A stretch of 64,000 bases of DNA from Panacibacter ginsenosidivorans (GCF_007971225.1 NZ_CP042435.1:4033501-4097500); one strand, 5' to 3'; shown: positions 1-10,005, counted from the stretch's first letter. Numbers and translations are program-made. The notes: generated by a model not told the origin, from the sequence alone.

Positions 1-1
1 T

Positions 2-154
2 TGTTCCACATTATTGCAGGTATGGGCGGTAAATAATTTGGGGAATAATAGTCCCTTTGGGAAATATATGGGAAGCGGGCTGCTTAGTTATCTTTTAATG
101 AATGGCATTTTATTATTAATCGTGCATGTACAATTTCGGGAATGCAATCAATAA
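2..154 (+). CDS. C-terminal end of an unknown membrane protein (cut by window edge)
   Basis: An open frame enters from the left edge and stops at TAA 152-154, giving 50 residues. It contains a hydrophobic stretch (GLLSYLLMNGILLLIVHVQF) close to the C-terminus, which suggests a last membrane helix. It converges with the gluconokinase gene, whose stop lies a few bases away. No family is recognisable from this fragment, and the frame could be fortuitous. Confidence 0.3.
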   Translation, partial: CSTLLQVWAVNNLGNNSPFGKYMGSGLLSYLLMNGILLLIVHVQFRECNQ

Positions 155-156
155 TT

Positions 157-1635
157 TTAGCTTACTACTTTAAAAGCGGGATATAATTTTTTGTATCGCT
201 CAAAATGCTTTTGATACAATACATGATTAGTATCATCTGGTATAAACACTTTATCTGTTTTTAAAAACTTTTTCACCTCGTAAACATTTTTTATAAAACC
301 TGTTGCATACATACCAATTAATGCTGCACCAACAGCAGATGCATCTGCCACTTCATTAAGAATAATTTTTTTGCCAAACATGTCGGCAAGCAGTTGCATC
401 CAGAAATCAGAATTTGTAACAAAACCACTTACATAAACACCGTCGACGGTATTGTTTTGTTCTTCGATGTTATTTAATATTTGTAACAATGAAAATGAAA
501 TGCCTTCTATAACGGCCCTTGTTAAATGCTCTTTTTCATGATTCATTTTCAGGTTGTAAAAAATGCCACAGGCATTTTCATCCCATACAGGTGCACGTTC
601 TCCTAATAAATAAGGAAGGAACATTAAACCTTCCGATGTTGGAGAAGCTTTTGCAGCAAGCCGCATTACCTTATCAAAATTGTCATCTTGTTCCAAAATA
701 ATATTTAGAAAATTCTTAGCGAACCATTCTAGTACAATGCCACCATTGTTAATTGGCCCACCTGTAACATAAACTTCTTTTGTAAGTATGTATCGAAACA
801 GTCCGTTGAGTTCTTTTAGTATTGGTTTGGGAATGGTTAACCTTACTGCGCCACTGGTACCAAGCGTAAGAACTGCCGTATCTTTTGATAATGCACCGCA
901 ACCAAAGTTGGCAAGACAGCCATCATTGCCGCCCATTACGAATGGAATATCGTTTGTAAGATTCAGTTGTGTCTTTATCCCATGCAAAAGTTCTGTTTCA
1001 TAATGTGTTGTTGCAACAACGGTAGAAAGTTTTGACTCATCAATGCCTGCCAGTTGCAAAGATTGTTTGTTCCATTTGTTATCATAAATATTGTATAAGC
1101 CTGTGCTACAGGCTATGCCCTCATCAATAATGTACTTATTGAAGAGCTTGCTATAAATAAATTCTTTGATGGAAATGAATTTGTCTGCAGCATTAAATAT
1201 TTGCGGTTTCTCATTTTTTAGCCAAAGTAATTTACACAACGGAGACATGGCGTGAATGGGTGTTCCTGTTTGCGCATAAATATTTTTCCCCGTTTCTGAG
1301 TTGCGTAATTCAATAGCATATTTTTTACTGCGTGTATCTGCCCATGTCATGGCATTCATGAGTGGATTGCCATTTTTATCAACAGCCATAAAACTATGCA
1401 TGGCTGCACTAAAACTTACACAGGCAATTATATTCTTATCTGACCCCTGTAAATATTGTTGTAAAAGTTTTATAACAGCCTGGAATATTTCTTCGGCGTT
1501 TTGTTCATGTGTGCCATCATCCTGAAGAATAGAGTTGACAGCTATCTTGTTTGTGTGAACAATATGGCAGCTTTCATCTATAACAACAGTCTTACAATTT
1601 GTGGTGCCAAGATCAATGGCAATAAAATGTTGCAT
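157..1635 (-). CDS. gntK: Gluconokinase, FGGY carbohydrate kinase family
   Basis: This 492-residue protein has the length and layout of FGGY sugar kinases, which phosphorylate a sugar or sugar acid with ATP in the cytoplasm. The N-terminal phosphate loop is seen as AIDLGTTNCKTVV (residues 6-18). Stretches such as EQNAEEIFQAV, MTWADTRS and GTPIHAMSPLCKLLW resemble Bacillus GntK closely, so gluconate is the most likely substrate, giving 6-phosphogluconate. The C-terminal ATPase half has GGNDGCLANFGCGA and LGTSGAVR. The ATG at 1635 is natural. The neighbouring sugar dehydrogenase pair on the other strand supports a role in oxidised-sugar use. A xylulokinase assignment is the main alternative. 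Confidence 0.82.
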   Translation of the reverse strand: MQHFIAIDLGTTNCKTVVIDESCHIVHTNKIAVNSILQDDGTHEQNAEEIFQAVIKLLQQYLQGSDKNIIACVSFSAAMHSFMAVDKNGNPLMNAMTWADTRSKKYAIELRNSETGKNIYAQTGTPIHAMSPLCKLLWLKNEKPQIFNAADKFISIKEFIYSKLFNKYIIDEGIACSTGLYNIYDNKWNKQSLQLAGIDESKLSTVVATTHYETELLHGIKTQLNLTNDIPFVMGGNDGCLANFGCGALSKDTAVLTLGTSGAVRLTIPKPILKELNGLFRYILTKEVYVTGGPINNGGIVLEWFAKNFLNIILEQDDNFDKVMRLAAKASPTSEGLMFLPYLLGERAPVWDENACGIFYNLKMNHEKEHLTRAVIEGISFSLLQILNNIEEQNNTVDGVYVSGFVTNSDFWMQLLADMFGKKIILNEVADASAVGAALIGMYATGFIKNVYEVKKFLKTDKVFIPDDTNHVLYQKHFERYKKLYPAFKVVS

Positions 1636-1720
1636 GATGCTAAAATAATTGAAGCACTCTTATAAAAAAAGCATTTGTTGTAAGTCATAATATCCTACTT
1701 TCACACCTGCTATACAAAGC

Positions 1721-1753
1721 CCTCTAAATTTCCTCAAAAGGAGAGTTTAGAAA
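1721..1753. repeat. Imperfect hairpin repeat between divergent genes
   Basis: The arms TCTAAATTTCCT and AGGAGAGTTTAGA form an imperfect hairpin. It resembles a hairpin that is widespread between genes in Bacteroidota (CTAAA...CCCC/GGGG...TTTAG). The rest of the interval 1636-1929 holds no gene that I can support apart from the degenerate repeat at 1841-1890. Confidence 0.4.
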
Positions 1754-1840
1754 CTTGTTTCAAATAACCTGGAAAGTGTACTAAGGCAAATGAATTGAGG
1801 AAATGAATGATTATAGCTGCCAATTCGTATGCAGATGAAA

Positions 1841-1890
1841 GGATTGCGACGCAACGAAGACGCCATAAGTACAAAAGCTGGTATCATAAA
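1841..1890 (-). repeat. Single v1 arm of the dispersed intergenic repeat (degenerate)
   Basis: It carries the palindrome TTGCGACGCAA and ends in AAAAGCTGGTATCATAAA, matching the copy at 62961-63008 rather than the full consensus, because the GTACAAGTG end is missing. It lies just upstream of the likely true start of the GMC oxidoreductase. Confidence 0.65.
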
Positions 1891-1929
1891 ATTTCTTGTG
1901 TATTAATAATCTCCAATTGTAATTCAATT

Positions 1930-3666
1930 ATGGGTATCTCTGTAAAAAAAGAAACTAAAAAGTATGATGCAGTGATCGTTGGTTCCGGCGCCGGCGGTGG
2001 TATGGCTGCGTATGTTTTAGCGAATGCGGGGTTGAAAGTTTGCTTGCTTGAAGCAGGCCCTATGTTCGATCCGGCAAAAGATTCTAACCAGTTAAAGAAC
2101 CCCTGGGATTCTCCACGTCGTGGTGCCAGCACTAAATTTCGCCCTTTTGGTGATTTTGATGGTTGTTACTGGGGCTGGGAAATTGATGGTGAACCTTACA
2201 CCCATGTGGGCGATACAAAATGGGAATGGTGGCGTGCAAGAATGCTGGGTGGACGAACCAATCACTGGGGAAGGATTTCATTGCGTTTTGGTCCGAAAGA
2301 TTTTAAACGCAGAAGCATAGATGGACTCGGTGATGACTGGCCGATTGGTTATGAAGATATTAAACCTTACTACGATAAAATTGATCAGTTGCTTGGTGTG
2401 TTTGGTACCAATGAAGGTTTGGAAGATGCACCTGATGGTATATTCCTGCCACCGCCAAAACCACGTTTACATGAGTTGTTTATAAAGAAAGCCGCAACAG
2501 GTATTGGTATTCCTGTTATTCCTTCAAGGTTATCTATATTGACCAAAAAGATTAACAATGAACGCGGTGAATGTTTTTACTGTGCGCAATGCGGAAGAAG
2601 CTGTAAAGCATATGCAGATTTTTCTTCGTCATCTGTATTAATTATTCCGGCACAGAAAACGGGAAACCTCGATGTATTTCCGCATGCAATGGCACGTGAA
2701 GTAATGACAAATAAAGAGGGCCTTGCTACAGGAGTGTCTTATGTAAATACACTTGACATGCAGGAGTATCAGGTTGAAGGCAGAACGGTTATACTTGCCG
2801 CAAGCGCATGCGAAAGTGCAAGGTTGATGCTTAATTCAAAATCAGCACGTCATCCAAACGGGCTTGCAAACGGCAGTAATGTTGTTGGTAAATATTTGCA
2901 TGATTCTACCGGTGCAGATATGGGCGGTATTATTCCTGAACTCTTCGATCGCAAACGCTACAATGAAGATGGGGTAGGGGGCATGCACGTGTATACGCCA
3001 TGGTGGCTGGATAATAAAAAACTTGATTTTCCACGCGGTTATCATATTGAATACGGCGGTGGTTTTGGGCAGCCGGTGTATGGCTTTAGCTGGGGAATTG
3101 AAAATCTCAACGGAACTTATAAAATAAAAGGCAAACAAAAAGAGGCTGGCGGTTACGGTGCTTCATTGAAAGAGGATTATCGTTACTTCTTTGGCTCGCA
3201 TGTTGGTATGGCAGGTCGGGGAGAAGCAATTGCGTTTGAAACAAACTATTGCGAAATAGACCCTACAGTTGTTGATAAATATGGTATTCCTGTTTTGCGT
3301 TTCAATGTTAAGCCTTCAGAGTATGAAATAAAGCAGGCAAAACATATGAAAGAAACATTCTCAGAAATATTGCATGCAATGGGTGCAGTTATTACATGGG
3401 GCGGGGATGATGGCCCTGAAAATAATTATGGTTTGCATGCACCTGGTAATATTATTCATGAAGCCGGCACAGTGCGTATGGGCAATGATGCAAAACGTGC
3501 GCCACTCAATAAATGGTCGCAGGCGCATGAGTGTAAGAACCTTTTCTGTGTGGATGGTGGTCCGTTCGTATCACAGGCAGATAAGAATATTACATGGACC
3601 ATTCTAGCATTGTCTATGCGTACAAGCGAGTATATTGTAGATGAAATGAAGAAAAGAAATTTATAA
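1930..3666 (+). CDS. GMC-family FAD sugar dehydrogenase, large subunit
   Basis: The protein has 578 residues from ATG 1930. An in-frame ATG at 1807 would add 41 residues that run through a dispersed repeat, so 1930 is preferred. The dinucleotide fold GSGAGGGMAAYVLANAG binds FAD. GRTNHWGR and the C-terminal GTVRMG and DKNITWTILAL blocks are typical of GMC oxidases; the His in NIIHEAG and the Asn in DKNITW are the expected active-site pair. A cysteine cluster CFYCAQCGRSC sits mid-protein, as in gluconate 2-dehydrogenase and glucoside 3-dehydrogenase large subunits. The next gene encodes the matching small subunit, so the two probably form a periplasmic sugar or sugar-acid dehydrogenase. The exact substrate is not readable. 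Confidence 0.85.
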   Translation: MGISVKKETKKYDAVIVGSGAGGGMAAYVLANAGLKVCLLEAGPMFDPAKDSNQLKNPWDSPRRGASTKFRPFGDFDGCYWGWEIDGEPYTHVGDTKWEWWRARMLGGRTNHWGRISLRFGPKDFKRRSIDGLGDDWPIGYEDIKPYYDKIDQLLGVFGTNEGLEDAPDGIFLPPPKPRLHELFIKKAATGIGIPVIPSRLSILTKKINNERGECFYCAQCGRSCKAYADFSSSSVLIIPAQKTGNLDVFPHAMAREVMTNKEGLATGVSYVNTLDMQEYQVEGRTVILAASACESARLMLNSKSARHPNGLANGSNVVGKYLHDSTGADMGGIIPELFDRKRYNEDGVGGMHVYTPWWLDNKKLDFPRGYHIEYGGGFGQPVYGFSWGIENLNGTYKIKGKQKEAGGYGASLKEDYRYFFGSHVGMAGRGEAIAFETNYCEIDPTVVDKYGIPVLRFNVKPSEYEIKQAKHMKETFSEILHAMGAVITWGGDDGPENNYGLHAPGNIIHEAGTVRMGNDAKRAPLNKWSQAHECKNLFCVDGGPFVSQADKNITWTILALSMRTSEYIVDEMKKRNL

Positions 3667-3672
3667 GGATGT

Positions 3673-3729
3673 TATAAACCGGGCAGTTACACCTGTATCA
3701 TCGCCTGTTGCGTCGCACTCTTGTACTGA
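3673..3729 (+). repeat. Single v1 arm of the dispersed intergenic repeat
   Basis: The element runs from AACCGGGCAG to the core TTGCGTCGCACTCTTGTAC (3708-3726). The CCGG end abuts the stop codon of the GMC gene and lies between it and its partner subunit gene. Confidence 0.9.
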
Positions 3730-3783
3730 AACAAAAAAATCAACAAAAAAAATTCTGATCAGTTAATAAAAAAATTACTGTTT

Positions 3784-4452
3784 ATGGATAGAAGAAAATC
3801 ACTCAAAGCCCTTGCAGTAGGAACAGTTGCTACAGGCGTATTGATAGATGCCTGTAAACCCGGTGATAAAAAGGCAGAAACAACTGTTGCGCCTGACGCA
3901 AAAAAGACAGATGGCATCAATCGTATGGCAGAAGAACAGGCGTATATAGATGGCATAAACAAAGGCCCGAAGTTTTTTACAGACGCTGAAATGGCAACAA
4001 TAACTGTGCTTGGAGATATAATTATTCCAAAAGATGATGTGAGTGGCAGCGCCAGTGACGCAAAGGTTCCCGACTTCATAGAGTTTATTGTAAAAGATAT
4101 GCCCGATCATCAAACGCCGATGCGTGGCGGCTTGCGCTGGCTTGATATAAAATGTATCGAGCTTTATGGAAAGGCATTTACAGATTGCACTAAAGAACAA
4201 CAAATAGAAATGGTGGATGCAATTGCTTATCCTAAAAAGGCAAAGCCTGAAATGAGTCAGGGTGTTTCATTTTTTAATTTGATGCGCAATCTTACAGCAA
4301 CGGGTTTTTATACTTCCGAGATTGGCGTGAAAGATGTTGGTTATGTGGGTAACACACCTAATCAATGGAATGGCGTACCTGAAGATGTGCTAAAGCAATA
4401 TGGATATACGTACACAGAAAAAGAATTGAAAGAGTGCAGAAGTTTTGGATAA
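3784..4452 (+). CDS. Gluconate 2-dehydrogenase subunit 3-like protein (small subunit of the GMC dehydrogenase)
   Basis: This 222-residue protein matches the Gluconate_2-dh3 family, which accompanies GMC-type membrane-linked sugar dehydrogenases and helps export the folded large subunit. The N-terminus MDRRKSLKALAVG with a following hydrophobic stretch and a Cys at LIDACKPG looks like a twin-arginine-type signal with a possible lipobox, although only RR and no complete SRRxFLK motif is present. The family hallmarks LGDIIIPKDD, VPDFIEFIVKD and GGLRWLD are visible. It follows the large-subunit gene by 117 bp with a dispersed repeat between them, and a strong terminator follows. Confidence 0.85.
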   Translation: MDRRKSLKALAVGTVATGVLIDACKPGDKKAETTVAPDAKKTDGINRMAEEQAYIDGINKGPKFFTDAEMATITVLGDIIIPKDDVSGSASDAKVPDFIEFIVKDMPDHQTPMRGGLRWLDIKCIELYGKAFTDCTKEQQIEMVDAIAYPKKAKPEMSQGVSFFNLMRNLTATGFYTSEIGVKDVGYVGNTPNQWNGVPEDVLKQYGYTYTEKELKECRSFG

Positions 4453-4479
4453 AATATTTTGACTGAATAAATATTAAAG

Positions 4480-4513
4480 TCCCGGCTATAGATTGTGCCG
4501 GGATTTTTGTTTT
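4480..4513 (+). terminator. Intrinsic terminator after the dehydrogenase genes
   Basis: The arms TCCCGGC (4480-4486) and GCCGGGA (4497-4503) are followed directly by a T-rich tract. It ends the GMC/subunit 3 transcript. Confidence 0.85.
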
Positions 4514-4540
4514 AATTTGTCGCCAACTAAAAATTAACTG

Positions 4541-5059
4541 ATGTCATCACAAAACGATACACTGCCTGCTTTACCCAGGGGATGGAATTTTGTTGAAAAA
4601 GCAATTGCTGTAATTCTTACAATAAGCAGTGTGTTTGTATTATATAATGAGGTTTCTATAATTGCAGGTATTCTCACTTCCGGTTATACCTCTAAAGACG
4701 GTTCGACTTATTTACAGTTACTAAAAATGCATCATTTACCGGTACTTATAAGTTTGATCGGCCTGTTTGGTGGCTCTTTGCTTTTTTTTAATGATAAGAA
4801 AGGGTGGTTACTTTCACTGATTGCCACAGCTATGTTTGGTGCTATATTTTATCTATCCTCTAAATCAAATGCTGCCAATAACATGCTGCCATTTGCTTCT
4901 TTTTATAAAAGCTATGGTGTAACATCTATTATTTGTTTTGTTTTTTCTATTATTCTTCTGTGGAAGCCATTTAGAAAAAAATATAGACCCACTATCAAGA
5001 ATTGGCTTTGGCTGGCAGGTACATTAACTTTACTGATTATAGACAAGATCATATTGTAA
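4541..5059 (+). CDS. Four-helix membrane protein of unknown function
   Basis: The 172 residues contain four clear hydrophobic segments, at about 18-45, 68-82, 90-105 and 128-142, and a last one at the C-terminus (WLWLAGTLTLLIIDKIIL), so four or five membrane helices are likely. No signal peptide or catalytic motif is visible and I do not recognise the family. It starts after a terminator and is followed by the rpoC leader, so it is probably transcribed on its own. Confidence 0.6.
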   Translation: MSSQNDTLPALPRGWNFVEKAIAVILTISSVFVLYNEVSIIAGILTSGYTSKDGSTYLQLLKMHHLPVLISLIGLFGGSLLFFNDKKGWLLSLIATAMFGAIFYLSSKSNAANNMLPFASFYKSYGVTSIICFVFSIILLWKPFRKKYRPTIKNWLWLAGTLTLLIIDKIIL

Positions 5060-5113
5060 CATCATGATGAGACTGCGGAAAAATCAATGTTTTATTACCA
5101 AAATTTTCTGTCT

Positions 5114-5141
5114 TTTGATTTGTCATAAATACTTACCTTTG
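5114..5141 (+). promoter_or_regulatory. Candidate rpoC promoter of the Bacteroidota type
   Basis: A TTTG at 5114-5117 and TACCTTTG at 5134-5141 fit the -33 TTTG and -7 TAnnTTTG boxes of the Bacteroidota housekeeping sigma factor, with 16 bases between. Transcription would begin near 5148, giving a leader of about 190 bases before rpoC. Confidence 0.5.
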
Positions 5142-5148
5142 CCGCCCT

Positions 5149-5226
5149 ATGCATTTTGAAGTATTGTCTCCCGGCGGTTTTACAATTAAAAGTTTCCAGT
5201 TGAGTTTACAAATAAAAAATTTGTAA
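5149..5226 (+). CDS. Possible 25-codon leader ORF before rpoC
   Basis: ATG at 5149 opens a frame of 25 codons ending TAA 5224-5226. It begins right at the predicted transcript start. There is no homology evidence, and it may simply be untranslated leader; it is listed because the leader is long for a housekeeping gene. Confidence 0.2.
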   Translation: MHFEVLSPGGFTIKSFQLSLQIKNL

Positions 5227-5250
5227 TACCTTGACAAACAAGGTGTTGTA

Positions 5251-5305
5251 GTACAAGTGTATGACGCAACGGAAGTTAAATTTTTATAAGAAAGCCGGAA
5301 ACATA
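5251..5305 (-). repeat. Single arm of the dispersed intergenic repeat inside the rpoC leader
   Basis: It reads GTACAAGTGTATGACGCAAC with the AAGCCGG end toward rpoC. The core differs from v1 by one base change in the palindrome (ATGACGC in place of GCGACGC). It would be part of the rpoC 5' untranslated region. Confidence 0.85.
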
Positions 5306-5341
5306 ATTCAGCATAACATTTAAAAAATTGCAATTTTTAAT

Positions 5342-8300
5342 ATGGCCATTAAAAAAGACAACCGTCCAAGATCAAATTTCTCGCAGATTACCATTGGTCT
5401 TGCATCTCCCGACAGCATTCTGGAACGCAGTTTTGGCGAAGTTTTAAAGCCTGAAACCATCAATTACAGGACCTACAAACCTGAACGTGATGGATTGTTC
5501 TGCGAAAGGATCTTCGGACCAGTAAAGGATTACGAATGTGCCTGCGGTAAATACAAGCGTATCCGATATAAGGGTATTGTTTGTGACAGGTGTGGTGTGG
5601 AAGTTACTGAAAAGAAAGTGCGCAGGGAACGTATGGGTCACATTAAACTGGTGGTTCCGGTGGTGCATATCTGGTATTTCAAAAGTTTGCCAAATAAGAT
5701 TGGTTACCTTTTGGGTATGAGCTCTAAGAAATTAGAGACCATTGTGTATTATGAAAGATTTGCGGTAATACAGGCTGGTATCCGTGAAGATAAAGGTCTT
5801 AAAATGGGTGATCTTCTTTCTGAAGAAGAATACCTTGATATTATAGATGGTTTGCCAAAAGATAATCAGTATCTGCCAGATGAAGACCCGCAGAAATTCA
5901 TCGCTAAAATGGGTGCTGAAGCAGTGCATGATCTGTTGGGCAGACTTGATCTTGATGAATTAAGCTTTTCATTGCGTAATGCGGCAGCTACAGAAACTTC
6001 ACAACAGCGTAAGGCAGATGCTTTAAAACGTTTGAGTGTGGTAGAAGCTTTCCGTGATGCAAGTACAAGAATTACCAATCGTCCTGAATGGATGGTAATG
6101 CAATATATTCCTGTAATTCCACCTGAATTGCGCCCGTTGGTGCCATTGGATGGTGGTCGTTTTGCTTCCTCTGACCTTAATGATCTTTATCGCCGTGTTA
6201 TTATCCGTAATAACCGTTTGAAAAGGTTGTTAGAGATCAAAGCGCCTGAAGTGATCCTGCGTAACGAAAAACGTATGTTGCAGGAAGCCATTGACAGTTT
6301 GTTTGATAACAGCCGTAAATCAAATGCAGTTAAAGCTGAAGGTGGACGTGCGTTGAAATCCTTATCAGATGTACTGAAAGGTAAACAAGGACGTTTCCGT
6401 CAGAACTTATTGGGTAAACGTGTTGACTATTCTGGCCGTTCTGTAATCGTCGTAGGTCCTGAACTCAAGATGCATGAGTGCGGATTACCAAAAGATATGG
6501 CTGCTGAATTGTTTAAGCCATTTATCATTCGCAAATTGATTGAAAGAGGTATCGTAAAAACAGTAAAGTCTGCCAAGAAATTAGTTGACAGAAAAGATGC
6601 TGTGGTTTGGGATATCCTTGAAAATATATTGAAGGGTCACCCGGTTATGCTTAACCGAGCTCCAACACTTCACCGTCTGTCTATCCAGGCATTCCAGCCA
6701 AAACTGGTAGAAGGTAAAGCGATACAATTACACCCGTTGGTAACTACAGCGTTCAATGCTGACTTTGATGGTGACCAGATGGCGGTACACGTTCCATTAA
6801 GCAATGCTGCCGTATTGGAAGCCCAGTTATTGATGCTCTCTGCACACAACATTTTGAACCCACAGAATGGTACGCCAATCACACTTCCTTCACAGGACAT
6901 GGTATTGGGTCTGTATTATATTTCCAAAGGCAAAAAATCTACTGAAACTGAGAGAGTAAAAGGTGAGAATATGACCTTTTACAGCATGGAAGAAGTGATG
7001 ATCGCTTACAATGAAGGACGAGCAGATCTACACGCGGGCATTAAGGTTAAAGTAAATGTTCGTGATGCTGCAACCGGAAATATTTCTAAAAAAATTATTG
7101 ATACCACTGTAGGCCGCGTACTATTTAACCAGCATGTACCTGAAAAAGTTGGTTTCATCAACGCTTTATTAACTAAGAAAAGCTTACGTGAAATCATTGG
7201 TGATATCATTAAAATAACCAATGTACCTACAGCTGCAAAATTCCTGGATGATATTAAGACATTAGGTTTCCGCATGGCGTTCAGGGGTGGGTTATCATTT
7301 AACGTTAATGACCTTATTATACCTGAGATCAGGAATGAATTATTAGACCAGGCTAAAGTTGAAGTGGATGAAGTGTGGGAAAATTATAACATGGGCCTTA
7401 TTACCAATAACGAACGTTATAACCAGGTAATTGATATATGGAGCCGTGTTGATACAAGGATCACTGAAACATTGATCCGTGAAATGGCAACAGATAAACA
7501 AGGTTTCAACTCTGTTTACATGATGCTTGATTCAGGTGCCCGTGGTTCTAAACAACAGGTTAAACAGTTAGCTGGTATCAGGGGATTGATGGCAAAACCA
7601 AGAAAATCCGGCTCTACAGGATCCGAGATCATTGAAAACCCGATCCTTTCCAACTTTAAAGGAGGCCTGAACGTATTGGATTACTTTATCTCTACGCATG
7701 GTGCCCGTAAAGGTCTTGCCGATACTGCCTTGAAAACAGCAGATGCCGGTTACTTAACCCGTCGTCTTGTTGACGTATCTCAGGATGTGGTAATTGGTGA
7801 AGAAGATTGTGGTACACTTCGTGGTATTGCAACAAGTGCCTTAAAGGATAATGAAGATGTAATCGAACCACTATCAGATAGGATTGAAGGACGTACATCA
7901 TTGCACAATGTTTATCACCCTGTAACAGATGAACTGATCATTGAAGCGGGTCTTGAAATATCTGCAGATGTAGCTAATTATATTGAAGAAGTAGGTATTG
8001 AAACTGTTGAGATACGTTCTGTACTTACCTGCGAATCTAAGCGTGGTGTTTGTGTAAGGTGTTATGGTAAGAACCTGGCTACAGGTACAATTGCTCAGCG
8101 AGGTGATGCTGTAGGCATCATTGCTGCGCAGTCAATTGGTGAGCCGGGTACACAGCTTACATTACGTACCTTCCACGTGGGTGGTGTTGCGGGATCAGCA
8201 TCAGTAGAATCTTCATTAACTGCAAGATTCGATGGTACTATCCAGTTTGATGGCCTGCGTACAGTTACTACAGAAAATATAGAGAAAGAAAAAGTGCAGA

Positions 8301-9637
8301 CTGTAATTGGTCGTACTGGTGAAGTAAGGATCATGGATCTGAAAAATGATCGTCTTCTTATCACTAATAATATTCCTTATGGTTCTACGCTTACCGTAAA
8401 AGATGGTCAGCATGTAAAGAAAGGTGATGTGATCTGTACATGGGATCCATTCAATAATGTAATCATCTCTGAAATTGCGGGTGAAGTTAAATTTGAAAAT
8501 GTGTTGGAAGGAATCACCTATCGTGAAGAAGCTGATGAGCAAACAGGTCACCGTGATAAAGTGGTTATTGAAACAAAAGATAAAACTAAAATACCAGGCC
8601 TTATTGTAGAAGGTAAGGAAAATAAAGTTTACAACTTACCTGTTGGTACTCGTTTGATCATTGAAGAAAATGAATCAGTAAAAGCCGGACAGGTAATTGC
8701 GAAGATTCCAAGAACAATGCGTAAGAGCGGGGATATCACAGGGGGTCTTCCTCGTGTAACTGAGTTGTTCGAAGCTCGTAACCCAAGCAATCCTGCTGTT
8801 GTTTGCGAGATCGACGGCGTGGTAACTTTTGGTAACGTTAAACGTGGTAACCGCGAAATAGTAGTAGAAGCAAAAGATGGTGTGGTTAAAAAATATCTTG
8901 TACCATTAACTCGCCAGATTCTTGTGCAGGATGGTGACTTCGTAAAAGCTGGAGCTCCATTGTCTGACGGACAAATTGCTCCTGCTGATATCTTAACGAT
9001 CAAAGGACCATTTGCAGTTCAGGAATATGTGGTAAATGAAATTCAGGAAGTATACCGTTTACAAGGTGTGCGTATCAATGATAAACACATTGAAGTGATC
9101 GTTCGCCAGATGATGAAGAAGGTTGAAATTGTTGATGCTGGTGATACACGCTTCCTTGAAGAAGATCTCGAAGACCGTTACGAATTCAATGAAGAGAATG
9201 ACCGCATCTTTGATAAGAAAGTTGTAACTGATCCGGGTGAAAGTTCAAAATTCAGGGCTGGACAAATCGTTTCTGTTCGTGAATTCAGGGAAGAAAACTC
9301 TATCCTTCGCCGTTCAGATAAAAAGCTTGTTGAAGTACGCGACGCAGAACCTGCTACTGCTACACCGGTATTGCTTGGTATCACCAAAGCATCACTGGGC
9401 GTACCAAGCTGGATCTCTGCAGCATCCTTCCAGGAAACAACAAAAGTGTTGAGTTCTGCGGCTATACAGGGTAAGACAGATGATATGCTCGGATTGAAAG
9501 AGAATGTTATCACCGGTCACCTGATACCTGCAGGTACAGGCCAGAAAGAGTTCGAGAACACTATTGTTGGTAACAAGGAAGAATACGAATTACTGGCAAC
9601 TGCACGTGAAGTATTGAACTTTGATGATGAAGAATAA
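5342..9637 (+). CDS. rpoC: DNA-directed RNA polymerase subunit beta'
   Basis: At 1431 residues this is the usual length for Bacteroidota RpoC. The N-terminal zinc site is C66, C68, C81 and C84. The catalytic Mg-binding loop NADFDGDQ starts at residue 472. The second zinc site is visible around [11 protein letters not shown], and the trigger-loop region includes [18 protein letters not shown]. It forms the active centre of RNA polymerase with RpoB. Unusually, rpoB is not upstream: the preceding gene is an unrelated membrane protein read from its own unit, and rpoC has its own leader and a strong terminator. The reading frame is intact. Confidence 0.99.
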   Translation: MAIKKDNRPRSNFSQITIGLASPDSILERSFGEVLKPETINYRTYKPERDGLFCERIFGPVKDYECACGKYKRIRYKGIVCDRCGVEVTEKKVRRERMGHIKLVVPVVHIWYFKSLPNKIGYLLGMSSKKLETIVYYERFAVIQAGIREDKGLKMGDLLSEEEYLDIIDGLPKDNQYLPDEDPQKFIAKMGAEAVHDLLGRLDLDELSFSLRNAAATETSQQRKADALKRLSVVEAFRDASTRITNRPEWMVMQYIPVIPPELRPLVPLDGGRFASSDLNDLYRRVIIRNNRLKRLLEIKAPEVILRNEKRMLQEAIDSLFDNSRKSNAVKAEGGRALKSLSDVLKGKQGRFRQNLLGKRVDYSGRSVIVVGPELKMHECGLPKDMAAELFKPFIIRKLIERGIVKTVKSAKKLVDRKDAVVWDILENILKGHPVMLNRAPTLHRLSIQAFQPKLVEGKAIQLHPLVTTAFNADFDGDQMAVHVPLSNAAVLEAQLLMLSAHNILNPQNGTPITLPSQDMVLGLYYISKGKKSTETERVKGENMTFYSMEEVMIAYNEGRADLHAGIKVKVNVRDAATGNISKKIIDTTVGRVLFNQHVPEKVGFINALLTKKSLREIIGDIIKITNVPTAAKFLDDIKTLGFRMAFRGGLSFNVNDLIIPEIRNELLDQAKVEVDEVWENYNMGLITNNERYNQVIDIWSRVDTRITETLIREMATDKQGFNSVYMMLDSGARGSKQQVKQLAGIRGLMAKPRKSGSTGSEIIENPILSNFKGGLNVLDYFISTHGARKGLADTALKTADAGYLTRRLVDVSQDVVIGEEDCGTLRGIATSALKDNEDVIEPLSDRIEGRTSLHNVYHPVTDELIIEAGLEISADVANYIEEVGIETVEIRSVLTCESKRGVCVRCYGKNLATGTIAQRGDAVGIIAAQSIGEPGTQLTLRTFHVGGVAGSASVESSLTARFDGTIQFDGLRTVTTENIEKEKVQTVIGRTGEVRIMDLKNDRLLITNNIPYGSTLTVKDGQHVKKGDVICTWDPFNNVIISEIAGEVKFENVLEGITYREEADEQTGHRDKVVIETKDKTKIPGLIVEGKENKVYNLPVGTRLIIEENESVKAGQVIAKIPRTMRKSGDITGGLPRVTELFEARNPSNPAVVCEIDGVVTFGNVKRGNREIVVEAKDGVVKKYLVPLTRQILVQDGDFVKAGAPLSDGQIAPADILTIKGPFAVQEYVVNEIQEVYRLQGVRINDKHIEVIVRQMMKKVEIVDAGDTRFLEEDLEDRYEFNEENDRIFDKKVVTDPGESSKFRAGQIVSVREFREENSILRRSDKKLVEVRDAEPATATPVLLGITKASLGVPSWISAASFQETTKVLSSAAIQGKTDDMLGLKENVITGHLIPAGTGQKEFENTIVGNKEEYELLATAREVLNFDDEE

Positions 9638-9660
9638 TTAACGCTCCGTTTTTATAACTT

Positions 9661-9690
9661 ACAGGAAGCAGCAATGCTTCCTGTTTTTAT
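9661..9690 (+). terminator. Intrinsic terminator of rpoC
   Basis: The perfect arms ACAGGAAGC (9661-9669) and GCTTCCTGT (9676-9684) enclose a 6-base loop and are followed by a T-rich run. Confidence 0.9.
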
Positions 9691-9720
9691 TTTATAGTAG
9701 TTATGTTATGGGCTGTGGAG

Positions 9721-9914
9721 CTTGAGTCATCACCGGTTGTGTCACTCACTTGTACGTTCGGTACAAAGATGTGCAGGTGAAAAGTGAAAGATCAAAGGTC
9801 AAATTTTTTTGCGCTACTTCACTTTTGCCTTTTCACTTTTGACCACCTCCAATGCAGTACAAGAGTGCGACGCAACAGAAGCTAAATATTTATTCAAAAG
9901 CCTGGTTCATAAAA
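9721..9914. repeat. Inverted pair A of the dispersed repeat (v2 left, v1 right)
   Basis: The left core TTGTGTCACTCACTTGTAC (9737-9755) faces the right core GTACAAGAGTGCGACGCAA (9857-9875). The interval between them contains a further inverted repeat built from GAAAAGTGAAAG and CTTTTCACTTTTGACC. Just inside the left arm, TTGTACGTTCGGTACAA forms a small hairpin. The gap 9638-10005 holds this pair and the rpoC terminator and no gene. Confidence 0.9.
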
Positions 9915-10005
9915 TGTAAACTGTGAATATTATCTGTTAATTTCTTTTTAACAATTCTGTTTTTTAAAATCCTTCTATCTTACACGCTTTAAAAAAATCG
10001 CCTGC

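Noticed and set aside
8095-9513. Minus-strand open frames of 89-124 codons inside rpoC
   Set aside because: They are antisense shadows of a highly conserved gene.
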